Below, piece after piece: positions 16,381-23,920 of a DNA stretch of 64,000 bases. Position numbers and translations under genes: made by a program. Position 1 is the stretch's first letter. The number at the start of each line of letters is the position of its first letter. The stretch is from positions 1 through 64,000 of the forward strand of contig JAFABG010000034.1 in assembly GCA_023426145.1 (NCBI GenBank). The letters are read 5' to 3'. Source of the DNA: Bacteroidota bacterium. Its GTDB lineage: Bacteria > Bacteroidota > Bacteroidia > Bacteroidales > Bacteroidaceae. The notes below the pieces were generated by a model that was not told the DNA's origin, searched no databases, and worked only from the letters and a program-made list of their open reading frames with translations.

Positions 16381-17505
16381 ATGAAGAAAAAAATATTATT
16401 TATAGATCGAGATGGGACATTGGTTATTGAGCCTCCTGTCGATTATCAGCTTGATTCGTTGGATAAATTAGAATTCTATCCAAAAGTGTTCCGCAATCTT
16501 TCGTTTGTACGGAGTAAACTTGATTTTGAGTTTGTCATGGTAACAAATCAAGATGGATTGGGTACATCTTCATTCCCTGAAGATACATTTTGGCCAGCCC
16601 ATCAACTCATGTTGAAAACCTTTGCCGGGGAAGGCATTACGTTTGATGATGTTTTAATTGATCGAAGTTTTCCTGAAGAGAATGCGCCGACTCGCAAGCC
16701 GTGTACTGGAATGCTTGAGAAATACATTGATAATCCTGAATACGACTTGCCGGGTAGTTTTGTTATTGGTGATCGTCCTACAGATGTTGAATTGGCTAAA
16801 AACTTAGGTTGTCGTGCTATATATTTACAGGATACAATGATAGGTTTGGAACAAAAAGGATTAGAAGATGTATGTGTGCTTGTAACAACGGACTGGGATC
16901 GCATTGCTGAATTTCTTTTTGCTGGAGAGAGAAAAGCGGTAGTACATAGACAGACTAAAGAGACTGATATTTATGTAGGCCTCAATCTTGATGGAGATGG
17001 AACTTGTAAAATATCTACTGGACTAGGTTTCTTTGATCACATGCTGGAACAGATAGGAAAGCATTCTGGAGTAGATTTAACTATTCAAGTAAAAGGAGAT
17101 TTAGAAGTTGACGAACACCATACAATTGAAGATACCGCTATTGCTTTGGGGGAATGTATTTATCAAGCCCTGGGGAATAAACGCGGAATTGAACGCTATG
17201 GTTATGCGTTACCTATGGATGATTGTTTATGTCAAGTATGTCTCGATTTTGGAGGCCGTCCTTGGCTGGTTTGGGATGCCGAATTTAAACGTGAAAAAAT
17301 AGGAGAGATGCCTACGGAAATGTTCCTCCATTTTTTCAAATCTCTTAGTGATGCTGCTAAAATGAACCTAAATATTAAGGCTGAAGGAAAAAATGAACAC
17401 CATAAGATAGAAGGTATATTTAAAGCACTTGCCCGAGCACTAAAGATGGCTTTAAAGAGAGATATTTATCATTTCGAATTACCATCTAGTAAAGGGGTAT
17501 TATAG
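16381..17505 (+). CDS. hisB: Bifunctional histidinol-phosphatase / imidazoleglycerol-phosphate dehydratase
   Basis: A two-domain fusion. Residues about 1-170 form a HAD phosphatase (FIDRDGTLVIEPP with the nucleophilic Asp, and FVIGDRPTDVELAKNLGC). Residues about 185-374 form the dehydratase, with the metal-binding repeats FFDHMLEQIGKH, DEHHTIEDT and EHHKIEGIFKALARAL. The fusion matches that in enterobacteria. The remaining his genes (H, A, F, I/E) are not in the window and must be encoded elsewhere. A strong hairpin follows the stop. Confidence 0.96.
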   Translation: MKKKILFIDRDGTLVIEPPVDYQLDSLDKLEFYPKVFRNLSFVRSKLDFEFVMVTNQDGLGTSSFPEDTFWPAHQLMLKTFAGEGITFDDVLIDRSFPEENAPTRKPCTGMLEKYIDNPEYDLPGSFVIGDRPTDVELAKNLGCRAIYLQDTMIGLEQKGLEDVCVLVTTDWDRIAEFLFAGERKAVVHRQTKETDIYVGLNLDGDGTCKISTGLGFFDHMLEQIGKHSGVDLTIQVKGDLEVDEHHTIEDTAIALGECIYQALGNKRGIERYGYALPMDDCLCQVCLDFGGRPWLVWDAEFKREKIGEMPTEMFLHFFKSLSDAAKMNLNIKAEGKNEHHKIEGIFKALARALKMALKRDIYHFELPSSKGVL

Positions 17506-17524
17506 CTTATATTCGCCTATATTA

Positions 17525-17562
17525 ATGCCTATTCATGCAGGGACTTCTGCATGAATAGGCAT
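17525..17562. terminator. Hairpin between hisB and nadE
   Basis: A perfect 16-base stem, 17525-17540 with 17547-17562, enclosing the loop GGACTT. It sits between the convergent hisB and nadE genes and has only weak T-richness on either side, so it may act as a bidirectional terminator or an mRNA-stabilising end. Confidence 0.7.
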
Positions 17563-17582
17563 ATTACTTAAAGTTTAGCAAT

Positions 17583-19508
17583 TTATAAACTTTCAATTTC
17601 CTTCATCCAAACTGCTGAACTAGCATCACTCGGCATTCTCCAATCTCCTCTTGGGCTTATTGAAATACTACCGACTTTTGGCCCGTCAGGCAAACAAGAC
17701 CTTTTAAATTGCTGGTTAAAGAACCGTCGAAAGAAAGTCGAGATCCATTTTTTTATTGTCTCTTCAGTATATTGATTTTTAAAAGCAATAGTAGCTAAAT
17801 AATAAATCTTACTTGGCCTAAACCCAAAGCGTAAAAAATAGTAGAGGAAAAAGTCGTGCAATTCATATGGTCCCACTAAATCTTCTGTTTTTTGCTTTAT
17901 TTCTCCATTTTCATCAGCTGGTATAAGTTCCGGGCTTATAGGGGTATCTACTATATCAAGTAAAGTAGATTTTGCATGTTCGTCAATACCATTCTCTGCT
18001 ACCCATTTGACTAGGTGCTTAACAAGTGTTTTGGGAATACTTCCGTTTACTCCATACATTGACATATGGTCACCATTATAAGTAGCCCATCCCAATGCTA
18101 ATTCGGAAAGATCACCGGTACCGATCACCATACCTGAAGTTTGGTTGGCCACATCCATTAAAACTTGGGTACGTTCGCGAGCCTGTGAATTTTCATAAGT
18201 TACGTCATGCACTTCAATGTCGTGTCCGATATCTTTAAAATGCTGTATGCATGCCTCTTTAATACTAATCTCCCTGATTGAAACTCCCAGAGATTTCATT
18301 AAATCTATAGCGTTATTATAAGTTCTGTCGGTAGTCCCAAATCCAGGCATCGTTATCCCTAATATGCCACTTCGGGAAAGGCCTAATTTGTCGAATGTTT
18401 TAATGCATACAAGCAAGGCGAGTGTCGAGTCTAATCCGCCAGAAATTCCGATTACTGCAGTTTTAGCTCTCGTGTGTACCAATCTCTGAGCCAATCCAGC
18501 CATTTGAATAGAGAACACTTCTTCACAATGCTTGTCTAATTCAGCTCCTTGTGGAACAAATGGACGACTATTGATTTTTCGGGTCAAAGAAATAGATTTA
18601 TTTTTAATAAGTTCTGTAGAAATCGACTTTGCTTTTTCTCCTTCTAGGTGCCCTTGACTTGCTGCAAATGTAGTATTGATTCGGCGTTCAGCTCGTAATC
18701 TCTCAACGTCTATTTCGCTGATAATTAGTTGCTCATTTATGCTAAATCGTTCGCTATGAGCGAGTAGTGTTCCGTTTTCATAAATCAATCCGTTTCCAGC
18801 AAAAACAACATCGGTGGAAGATTCACCAAAGCCGCAAGACGAAAAAACATACCCTGCTATGCAGCGAGCTGATTGCTGACTGAGCAGTGAACAGAGGTAA
18901 TTGTGTTTGCCTATTCCTTCGTTATCAGCCGACATATTAAATATAATTTCAGCACCTTGAAGTGCCAATGAAGAACTTGGCGGAATTGTAGCCCATACAT
19001 CTTCGCAGATTTCCACTCCAAATGTGGTGTCAGAAGTCTCAAAAAGGAGGTTCGCTCCTATAGGGATTATTTGTCCACAAAGTCGTATTGAGTTCTGATT
19101 TAGCTCAAAAGCAGAAGTAAACCAACGTTGTTCGTAAAACTCTTTATAATTTGGTAAAAACGTTTTTGCTACAACACCTAATATCTTTCCTTTTTGAATT
19201 ACAATAGCAGCATTGATTACTGTAGAGTTCACTACTACTGGCATACCAAGAATAGAGATAATGTCGAGCTGGCGAGTATTATTAAGTATTTGGATTAATC
19301 CTAGTTCAGCTTCTTCAAGTAGAATCTGTTGCCCGAATAAATCACCACAGGTATATCCAGTAATACTCATTTCTGGGAATATAATGATTTGCACTCCTTT
19401 TCCTTCGGCAATTGCAATCTGGTTCTCAATTCTTGCTACATTGAATTTGCAGTCTGCCACTCTAACATGTGGTACAGCAGCAGCTACTTTTACGAATCCG
19501 TAATTCAT
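17583..19508 (-). CDS. nadE: Glutamine-dependent NAD(+) synthetase
   Basis: Amidates nicotinic acid adenine dinucleotide in the final step of NAD synthesis, using glutamine. The 641-residue protein has an N-terminal nitrilase-type glutaminase (Glu in FPEMSITGYTCGDLFG, Lys in FLPNYKEFYEQRWF, Cys in FGVEICEDVW) and a C-terminal ATP-pyrophosphatase synthetase with GISGGLDSTLALLV and GTGDLSELALGW. CAAAAATA at 19536-19543 is a TATTTTTG -7 element on its strand. It is divergent from perR. Confidence 0.96.
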   Translation of the reverse strand: MNYGFVKVAAAVPHVRVADCKFNVARIENQIAIAEGKGVQIIIFPEMSITGYTCGDLFGQQILLEEAELGLIQILNNTRQLDIISILGMPVVVNSTVINAAIVIQKGKILGVVAKTFLPNYKEFYEQRWFTSAFELNQNSIRLCGQIIPIGANLLFETSDTTFGVEICEDVWATIPPSSSLALQGAEIIFNMSADNEGIGKHNYLCSLLSQQSARCIAGYVFSSCGFGESSTDVVFAGNGLIYENGTLLAHSERFSINEQLIISEIDVERLRAERRINTTFAASQGHLEGEKAKSISTELIKNKSISLTRKINSRPFVPQGAELDKHCEEVFSIQMAGLAQRLVHTRAKTAVIGISGGLDSTLALLVCIKTFDKLGLSRSGILGITMPGFGTTDRTYNNAIDLMKSLGVSIREISIKEACIQHFKDIGHDIEVHDVTYENSQARERTQVLMDVANQTSGMVIGTGDLSELALGWATYNGDHMSMYGVNGSIPKTLVKHLVKWVAENGIDEHAKSTLLDIVDTPISPELIPADENGEIKQKTEDLVGPYELHDFFLYYFLRFGFRPSKIYYLATIAFKNQYTEETIKKWISTFFRRFFNQQFKRSCLPDGPKVGSISISPRGDWRMPSDASSAVWMKEIESL

Positions 19509-19638
19509 CTTATACCTTATTTATAATAATGGATACAAAAATAGGAAATAGTTTTGGAATATTATCTTTGTCTTATATGAATCATTAATTCGATACTTCT
19601 TTTATTCTAAAATAATAAGAGAAAAAATGTCGATTTTA

Positions 19639-19670
19639 TTTGCAAATATAATCTAAGATTTTTATATTTG
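19639..19670 (+). promoter_or_regulatory. Promoter of perR-rbr
   Basis: TTTG at 19639-19642 and TATATTTG at 19663-19670 with a 20-base spacer match the Bacteroides -33 and -7 elements exactly. Transcription should start around 19675, just before the PerR box. Confidence 0.8.
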
Positions 19671-19683
19671 CATCAGATTTATA

Positions 19684-19700
19684 ATTGTAATGATTACAAT
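19684..19700 (+). promoter_or_regulatory. PerR box
   Basis: ATTGTAATGATTACAAT is a perfect inverted repeat of eight bases around a single G and closely resembles the 7-1-7 Per/Fur box (TTATAATnATTATAA). It lies just downstream of the predicted transcription start and 18 bases before the perR ATG, placed to block transcription. It implies autoregulation of perR and control of the rubrerythrin gene that follows. Confidence 0.82.
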
Positions 19701-19718
19701 ATTGAAAAACAGTATCTT

Positions 19719-20138
19719 ATGAAGTCGTATGAACAATTGTTGAAATATAATATTAAGCCTTCCATGCAGCGAATTGCTATTATGGAATATTTGATGGAAC
19801 ATCCAGTTCATCCATCGGCTGATGATATTTATACAGCATTATCTCCTTCGATGCCAACCCTTTCTAAGACTACTGTCTATAATACATTAAAATTATTTTC
19901 GGAACAAGGTGCGGCTTTAATGCTGACAATAGATGAGAAGAATACTAATTTTGATGCTGATACGTCTATTCATTCGCATTTTTTATGCAAGCGTTGCGGG
20001 CATATTTATGATTTGAAAACTCCAGAAGCGATGAAAAAGGTAGAAGAGCAGGATCTGGATGGACACATGGTTTCAGAAGTTCATTATTATTATAAGGGTA
20101 TATGTAAAGAATGTTTGATAAACAAAGATATCTATTGA
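19719..20138 (+). CDS. perR: Peroxide-responsive Fur-family repressor PerR
   Basis: A 139-residue Fur-family protein with winged helix (KTTVYNTLKLF) and a C-terminal dimer domain. The five regulatory-metal ligands known in B. subtilis PerR (H37, D85, H91, H93, D104) all have counterparts, at H31, D79, H85, H87 and D98. The Asp at position 79, where Fur has Glu, is what makes PerR peroxide-sensitive. The structural zinc pairs are CKRC and CKEC. I choose the ATG at 19719. An earlier in-frame ATG at 19668 would put the promoter and PerR box inside the gene. Confidence 0.9.
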   Translation: MKSYEQLLKYNIKPSMQRIAIMEYLMEHPVHPSADDIYTALSPSMPTLSKTTVYNTLKLFSEQGAALMLTIDEKNTNFDADTSIHSHFLCKRCGHIYDLKTPEAMKKVEEQDLDGHMVSEVHYYYKGICKECLINKDIY

Positions 20139-20164
20139 CTAATTAATTTAAAATTGAGAAGAAA

Positions 20165-20725
20165 ATGAAAAAATTTAGATGTACTGTATGTGGTTACGTT
20201 CATGAAGGTGATGCAGCTCCTGAGAAATGTCCTTTGTGTAAAGCTCCTGCTAGCAAATTTGTAGAAGTTATAGAAGCTGAAGGTGGTGCTTTGACTTTTG
20301 CTGACGAACATGTGATTGGTGTAGCAAAAGGTTGTGACGAAGAAATGATTAAGGATCTTAACAATCACTTTATGGGTGAATGTACTGAAGTCGGTATGTA
20401 TTTAGCTATGAGTCGTCAAGCTGATCGTGAAGGTTATCCTGAAGTAGCTGAAGCTTTTAAACGTTATGCTTGGGAAGAAGCTGAACATGCTTCAAGATTT
20501 GCAGAACTTTTGGGTGACTGTGTTTGGGATACTAAAACTAACTTGCAGAAGCGTAAAGATGCTGAACAAGGTGCATGCGAAGATAAAAAACGTATTGCAA
20601 CTCGTGCAAAGGCTTTGAATTTAGATGCTATTCATGACACTGTACATGAAATGTGCAAAGATGAAGCTCGTCACGGTAAAGGTTTTGAAGGCTTGTATAA
20701 TCGTTATTTCGGAGATAAGAAATAA
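20165..20725 (+). CDS. Reverse rubrerythrin (rubredoxin domain first)
   Basis: A peroxide-reducing non-haem iron protein of anaerobes, 186 residues. The N-terminus is a rubredoxin domain (CTVCGY and CPLCKAP), followed by a ferritin-like four-helix domain (about 55-186) with a di-iron site built from NHFMGECTEVGMYL, EEAEHASRF and CKDEARHGKGFEGL. In classical rubrerythrin the rubredoxin domain is C-terminal, so this is the reverse type. It starts 26 bases after perR and should be under the same PerR box. Confidence 0.92.
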   Translation: MKKFRCTVCGYVHEGDAAPEKCPLCKAPASKFVEVIEAEGGALTFADEHVIGVAKGCDEEMIKDLNNHFMGECTEVGMYLAMSRQADREGYPEVAEAFKRYAWEEAEHASRFAELLGDCVWDTKTNLQKRKDAEQGACEDKKRIATRAKALNLDAIHDTVHEMCKDEARHGKGFEGLYNRYFGDKK

Positions 20726-20750
20726 TAAAAGCTTATAAATTACTTTTAAA

Positions 20751-20787
20751 AGGTCTGTATTCTTAGTTGAATACAGACCTTTGTTTT
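20751..20787 (+). terminator. Rho-independent terminator after rubrerythrin
   Basis: A perfect 12-base stem, AGGTCTGTATTC at 20751-20762 with GAATACAGACCT at 20769-20780, loop TTAGTT, then a T-rich tail. TATATTTG at 20787-20794 directly after it is the likely -7 element of the next gene. Confidence 0.88.
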
Positions 20788-20820
20788 ATATTTGCCTATG
20801 AACTTCTAAAAAATATAGTT

Positions 20821-21459
20821 ATGAAAAGAGTGCATCTATTTTTTATGCTTATAGCATTATCTGTAGCGACTTTTGCGGCGGATAGAGTTGTTAAACTGCC
20901 AAAACCAAATTTGAATAGAGCAGGTACGGTTATGAAAGCTTTGTCAGAAAGACATTCTTCTAGAGAATATTCAGCAAAAAAAATGAGTCTTTCTGATTTA
21001 TCTGATTTGTTATGGGCAGCTAATGGGATTAACCGCCCAGCAGAAGGGAAACGAACAGCTCCATCTGCCCTAAATAAGCAGGATATTGATGTGTATGTAA
21101 TTTTGTCTGACGCAAGCTACATATATGATGCTAAAAATCATCAGCTAAATCTTGTAGTTCAAGGCGATTATAGGAACATTGTTGCTGGAGCACAAGATTA
21201 TGTGAAAAAATCACCTGTAGTTTTAGTGCTTGTAAGCGATATCTCTCGTTTTGGTGATTCAAAGAAAGTGCAAAATCAGTTATTAGGAGCTATGGATGCT
21301 GGTATTGTTTCGCAGAATATTTCAGTCTTCTGTGCATCAGCTAAGTTAGCTACAGTTCCACGGGCTTCAATGAATGCTGAAGGGCTAAAGAAAGTTCTTA
21401 AATTGAAGGGTACCCAACTACCTATGATGAATCACCCTGTTGGATATTTTAATAACTGA
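20821..21459 (+). CDS. Secreted nitroreductase-fold (SagB-like) protein
   Basis: A 212-residue protein with a Sec signal (MKRVHLFFMLIALSVATFAA), so it is exported, probably to the periplasm. RHSSREYSAKKMSLSDLSDL and the following LLWAANGINRP resemble the SagB-type nitroreductase subfamily. The C-terminal segment GAMDAGIVSQNISVFCAS is the usual flavin-pocket helix. I choose the ATG at 20821 because it starts the signal peptide and lies 26 bases beyond a -7 element. An upstream in-frame ATG lies before the promoter. Its substrate is unknown. Confidence 0.85.
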   Translation: MKRVHLFFMLIALSVATFAADRVVKLPKPNLNRAGTVMKALSERHSSREYSAKKMSLSDLSDLLWAANGINRPAEGKRTAPSALNKQDIDVYVILSDASYIYDAKNHQLNLVVQGDYRNIVAGAQDYVKKSPVVLVLVSDISRFGDSKKVQNQLLGAMDAGIVSQNISVFCASAKLATVPRASMNAEGLKKVLKLKGTQLPMMNHPVGYFNN

Positions 21460-21483
21460 GATGTCTAATTCGAAAAAAACATG

Positions 21484-21566
21484 GTTACACCCTTCAGTTA
21501 AGATAGTGTAACTATGTTAATTTGATAGTTACACTCTTTTGATTCGATAGTGTAACTATCTTTTTT
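21484..21566. terminator. Alternating GTTACAC inverted repeats acting as terminator
   Basis: Four copies of a heptamer alternate in orientation: GTTACAC at 21484, GTGTAAC at 21507, GTTACAC at 21528, GTGTAAC at 21551. The best pair is GATAGTTACACT (21524-21535) with AGTGTAACTATC (21549-21560), followed by six Ts, which is a plus-strand terminator. The second and third copies also form an 11-base stem (21505-21515 with 21525-21535), so mutually exclusive hairpins are possible. Confidence 0.75.
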
Positions 21567-22035
21567 ATTTCTTTTTCAACAGAAAATCATCGATCGCTTT
21601 CTTGTAGGTTTCTTTATCAGCCGCACCACGAATGAATTGAGGTTCTCCTTCCATAGGAATAAACACAAACAACGGAATACTTGTAGCGTTGAACAAAGCA
21701 GCCAATTCTTTTTGTTTATCTACATTTACTTTATAAATCACAATTTTTCCTGCATATTCTTTAGCCAGTTCTTTCATAATAGGAGCTACTTGGCGACATG
21801 GAGCACACCAATCGGCGTATAGGTCAATGATGACAGGTTTGTTTCCTTTATATTTCCATTCTTTAGACTTTTCATAGTCGAAAACCTTACTCAGAAATAT
21901 TTCTTTGTCCATAACAACAACTTCACCACTATTTGCTGTTTTTTTGTCTTTTTGATCAGATTTAGCCTTGTGATTAGAAGCGTATCCAATAGCACTTATC
22001 ATAACAAGGGTAATCATCATAAATAATTTCTTCAT
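21565..22035 (-). CDS. Exported thioredoxin-fold protein
   Basis: A 156-residue protein with a signal peptide (MKKLFMMITLVMISAIGYAS) and a thioredoxin domain over about residues 45-150 with the redox motif WCAPCRQ and the cis-Pro in ATSIPLFVF. It should act as a periplasmic thiol oxidoreductase, possibly taking electrons from DsbD encoded at 7979-10021. It follows the cytoplasmic thioredoxin gene at close range, so the pair is an operon. The sequence between the Sec signal and the domain is lysine-rich. Confidence 0.9.
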   Translation of the reverse strand: MKKLFMMITLVMISAIGYASNHKAKSDQKDKKTANSGEVVVMDKEIFLSKVFDYEKSKEWKYKGNKPVIIDLYADWCAPCRQVAPIMKELAKEYAGKIVIYKVNVDKQKELAALFNATSIPLFVFIPMEGEPQFIRGAADKETYKKAIDDFLLKKK

Positions 22036-22047
22036 TGGCTACCTTTT

Positions 22048-22347
22048 TTATGCATAATTTTGCTCAATGATCCCTTTTAATTCATTACTTTGAATGACCC
22101 CTGAGTGTCGCCAAATTGTTTTTCCATTCTTGAATAAGATGAAGGTCGGAACCGCTTGTATACGATACTTTGTAGCAAGATCTTCATGTTGGTCAACATC
22201 GATTTTAGCGATGCGCGCTTTGTCACCTACTAAAGTTTTCACTTCTTCGAGAATAGGTTTCATTGTTTTACATGGTCCACACCATTCTGCAAAAAAGTCT
22301 ACTAAAACCGGTATTGGTGACTGTATTAAATCTTCAAATTTTTCCAT
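22048..22347 (-). CDS. trxA: Thioredoxin
   Basis: A 99-residue cytoplasmic thioredoxin with WCGPCKTMKP, followed by KIDVDQHEDLATKYRIQAVPTF in which the cis-Pro lies. The ATG at 22347 (MEKFEDLIQ) is preceded by an AAAGGA ribosome-binding-like sequence. An in-frame ATG six codons upstream is a possible alternative. It reduces cytoplasmic disulfides and is the expected electron source for DsbD. Confidence 0.92.
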   Translation of the reverse strand: MEKFEDLIQSPIPVLVDFFAEWCGPCKTMKPILEEVKTLVGDKARIAKIDVDQHEDLATKYRIQAVPTFILFKNGKTIWRHSGVIQSNELKGIIEQNYA

Positions 22348-22374
22348 GTCATTTCCTTTCTTCAATTTAAATAT

Positions 22375-22390
22375 CAGTCATTTATGACTG
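22375..22390 (-). promoter_or_regulatory. Palindrome upstream of trxA
   Basis: CAGTCAT-TT-ATGACTG is a perfect 7-2-7 inverted repeat 27 bases upstream of the chosen trxA start. It may be an operator or a 5' leader hairpin. No T-run follows it. Confidence 0.4.
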
Positions 22391-22542
22391 TAATTCTGTT
22401 TTTTATTTCATTAATATAACGAGGTAAACTTGTATTTTGTTCATAAAATAGTAATTGATGAGTCATATTAATGTAATCCGCAATAGGGATATTTGCATAA
22501 CGAAAACAAATAAATAAGAAATAAACTAATAATAATAGGCTT

Positions 22543-23670
22543 ATGAAATTTTTATTTATTGTGCAAGGAGAAGGTAGAGGACATTTAACTCAAGCAATTA
22601 CTCTCGAAGAAATGTTGCTACGCAATGGACATGAAGTGGTGGAAGTTCTAGTTGGAGAAAGTTCTTATCGTACGTTGCCTGGATTTTTTAATAGGAATAT
22701 GCAGGCACCGGTAAAACGTTTTATTAGTCCGAATTTTCTGCCTACTCCAGATAACAAACGAGCTAATCTTAAAAAATCTATAGCTTACAATATACTGCGC
22801 TTGCCTGAATATTTTCGTAGTATGTCTTATATTAATCAGCGGATTAAGGAAACAGGGGCGGAAGTTGTGATTAACTTCTACGAACTTCTCACTGGACTCA
22901 CCTACGCATTCTTTCGCCCCTCCGTTCCTTATGTCTGTATTGGGCATCAATATTTATTTCTTCATCAAGATTTTGAATTTCCTGAAAAAAGTACTTTTCA
23001 ATTGTTTATGCTTCGTGTTTTTACCCGAATGACTGCTTTAAAAGCATCAAAGAAGTTGGCATTATCTTTTAGGAGCATGATAAGTGATGATAATCAGAAA
23101 ATAGCAGTAGTACCACCATTGATTCGGCACGAGGTTACTGCGCTACAATCTGAAAAAGGGAATCATATTCTCGGTTATATGGTTAATTCTGGATTTGCTG
23201 TTGGAGTTGAAAAATTTCATCAGACGTATCCAAGAGTACCATTGAACTTCTTTTGGGATAAGCCAGATGCTGAAGAGGTAACTCGAATAGACGCGACTCT
23301 AAACTTCCATAAAATTGATGATTTTAAGTTTCTCTATGAGATGGCGCGGTGTAGAGCTTATGCTACTACTGCTGGATTTGAATCAATTTGTGAAGCTATG
23401 TATTTAGGTAAGCCTGTACTAATGGTGCCTGCTCATATTGAACAAGATTGCAATGCATATGATGCAATGAAAGCTGGTGCAGGTATTATTTGCCAAGATT
23501 TTGATTTGGAACCTTTGCTGAGTTTTGCTCGATCCTATACTCCGAATTTGGATTTTACCCGTTGGGTTAGGAGTAGTGAACGGCATATTATTATTGAACT
23601 GGAAAAACTAGCTGCATCAGAAACAGCAATTCATTCAATACCATCATTAACTAATTATTTATCAATATGA
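22543..23670 (+). CDS. MurG-like GT-B glycosyltransferase
   Basis: A 375-residue protein with a GT-B fold. The N-terminal Rossmann opening FIVQGEGRGHLTQAITLEEML contains the glycine-rich GEGRGH loop of MurG/UGT-like enzymes. The C-terminal half has ATTAGFESICEAMYLGKPVLMVP, the nucleotide-sugar binding segment. Substrates cannot be read. It may be membrane-associated, because the first half carries hydrophobic and basic surface patches. Its stop overlaps the ATG of the following small gene (ATGA). Confidence 0.8.
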   Translation: MKFLFIVQGEGRGHLTQAITLEEMLLRNGHEVVEVLVGESSYRTLPGFFNRNMQAPVKRFISPNFLPTPDNKRANLKKSIAYNILRLPEYFRSMSYINQRIKETGAEVVINFYELLTGLTYAFFRPSVPYVCIGHQYLFLHQDFEFPEKSTFQLFMLRVFTRMTALKASKKLALSFRSMISDDNQKIAVVPPLIRHEVTALQSEKGNHILGYMVNSGFAVGVEKFHQTYPRVPLNFFWDKPDAEEVTRIDATLNFHKIDDFKFLYEMARCRAYATTAGFESICEAMYLGKPVLMVPAHIEQDCNAYDAMKAGAGIICQDFDLEPLLSFARSYTPNLDFTRWVRSSERHIIIELEKLAASETAIHSIPSLTNYLSI

Positions 23671-23849
23671 AACTGAATAAGACAGATTATGCACTTGAAC
23701 GTGCATCAGATGGCGGTTATTACGCTTGGTTAACAGTGAACTTTCAATGTAATGCTTATGGAGATTCTCCAGAGGAAGCGGTGTTGAATTTACAAGAAGT
23801 AATGAGTGAGATGATTGACGAAATGTATATGGTGGAAGAATATATTTAA
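23667..23849 (+). CDS. HicB-like small protein
   Basis: Sixty residues, start overlapping the glycosyltransferase stop by four bases. The body YYAWLTVNFQCNAYGDSPEEAV followed by LNLQEVM resembles the partial RNase H fold of HicB antitoxins, in which a short beta sheet is followed by GDTPEEAL. The usual DNA-binding tail is missing, and no HicA toxin gene is adjacent on either side. It may be a stand-alone HicB-fold protein rather than half of a toxin-antitoxin pair. Confidence 0.65.
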   Translation: MKLNKTDYALERASDGGYYAWLTVNFQCNAYGDSPEEAVLNLQEVMSEMIDEMYMVEEYI

Positions 23850-23852
23850 GAA

Positions 23853-23920
23853 ACGGAAAAGAATGAAGAACTGGAAATATCAAATTTACCTAGTATTCTT
23901 CATTCTTTTCCGTCTTTTTA
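23853..23920. terminator. Strong bidirectional terminator
   Basis: A perfect 18-base stem, 23853-23870 with 23896-23913, around a 25-base loop, followed on the plus strand by CTTTTTATT. It separates the HicB-like gene from the convergent peptidase operon and can serve both. Confidence 0.85.

Noticed and set aside
23667..23849. HicAB toxin-antitoxin pair.
   Set aside because: No small toxin-like frame lies next to the HicB-like gene on either strand, and it overlaps a glycosyltransferase gene instead.
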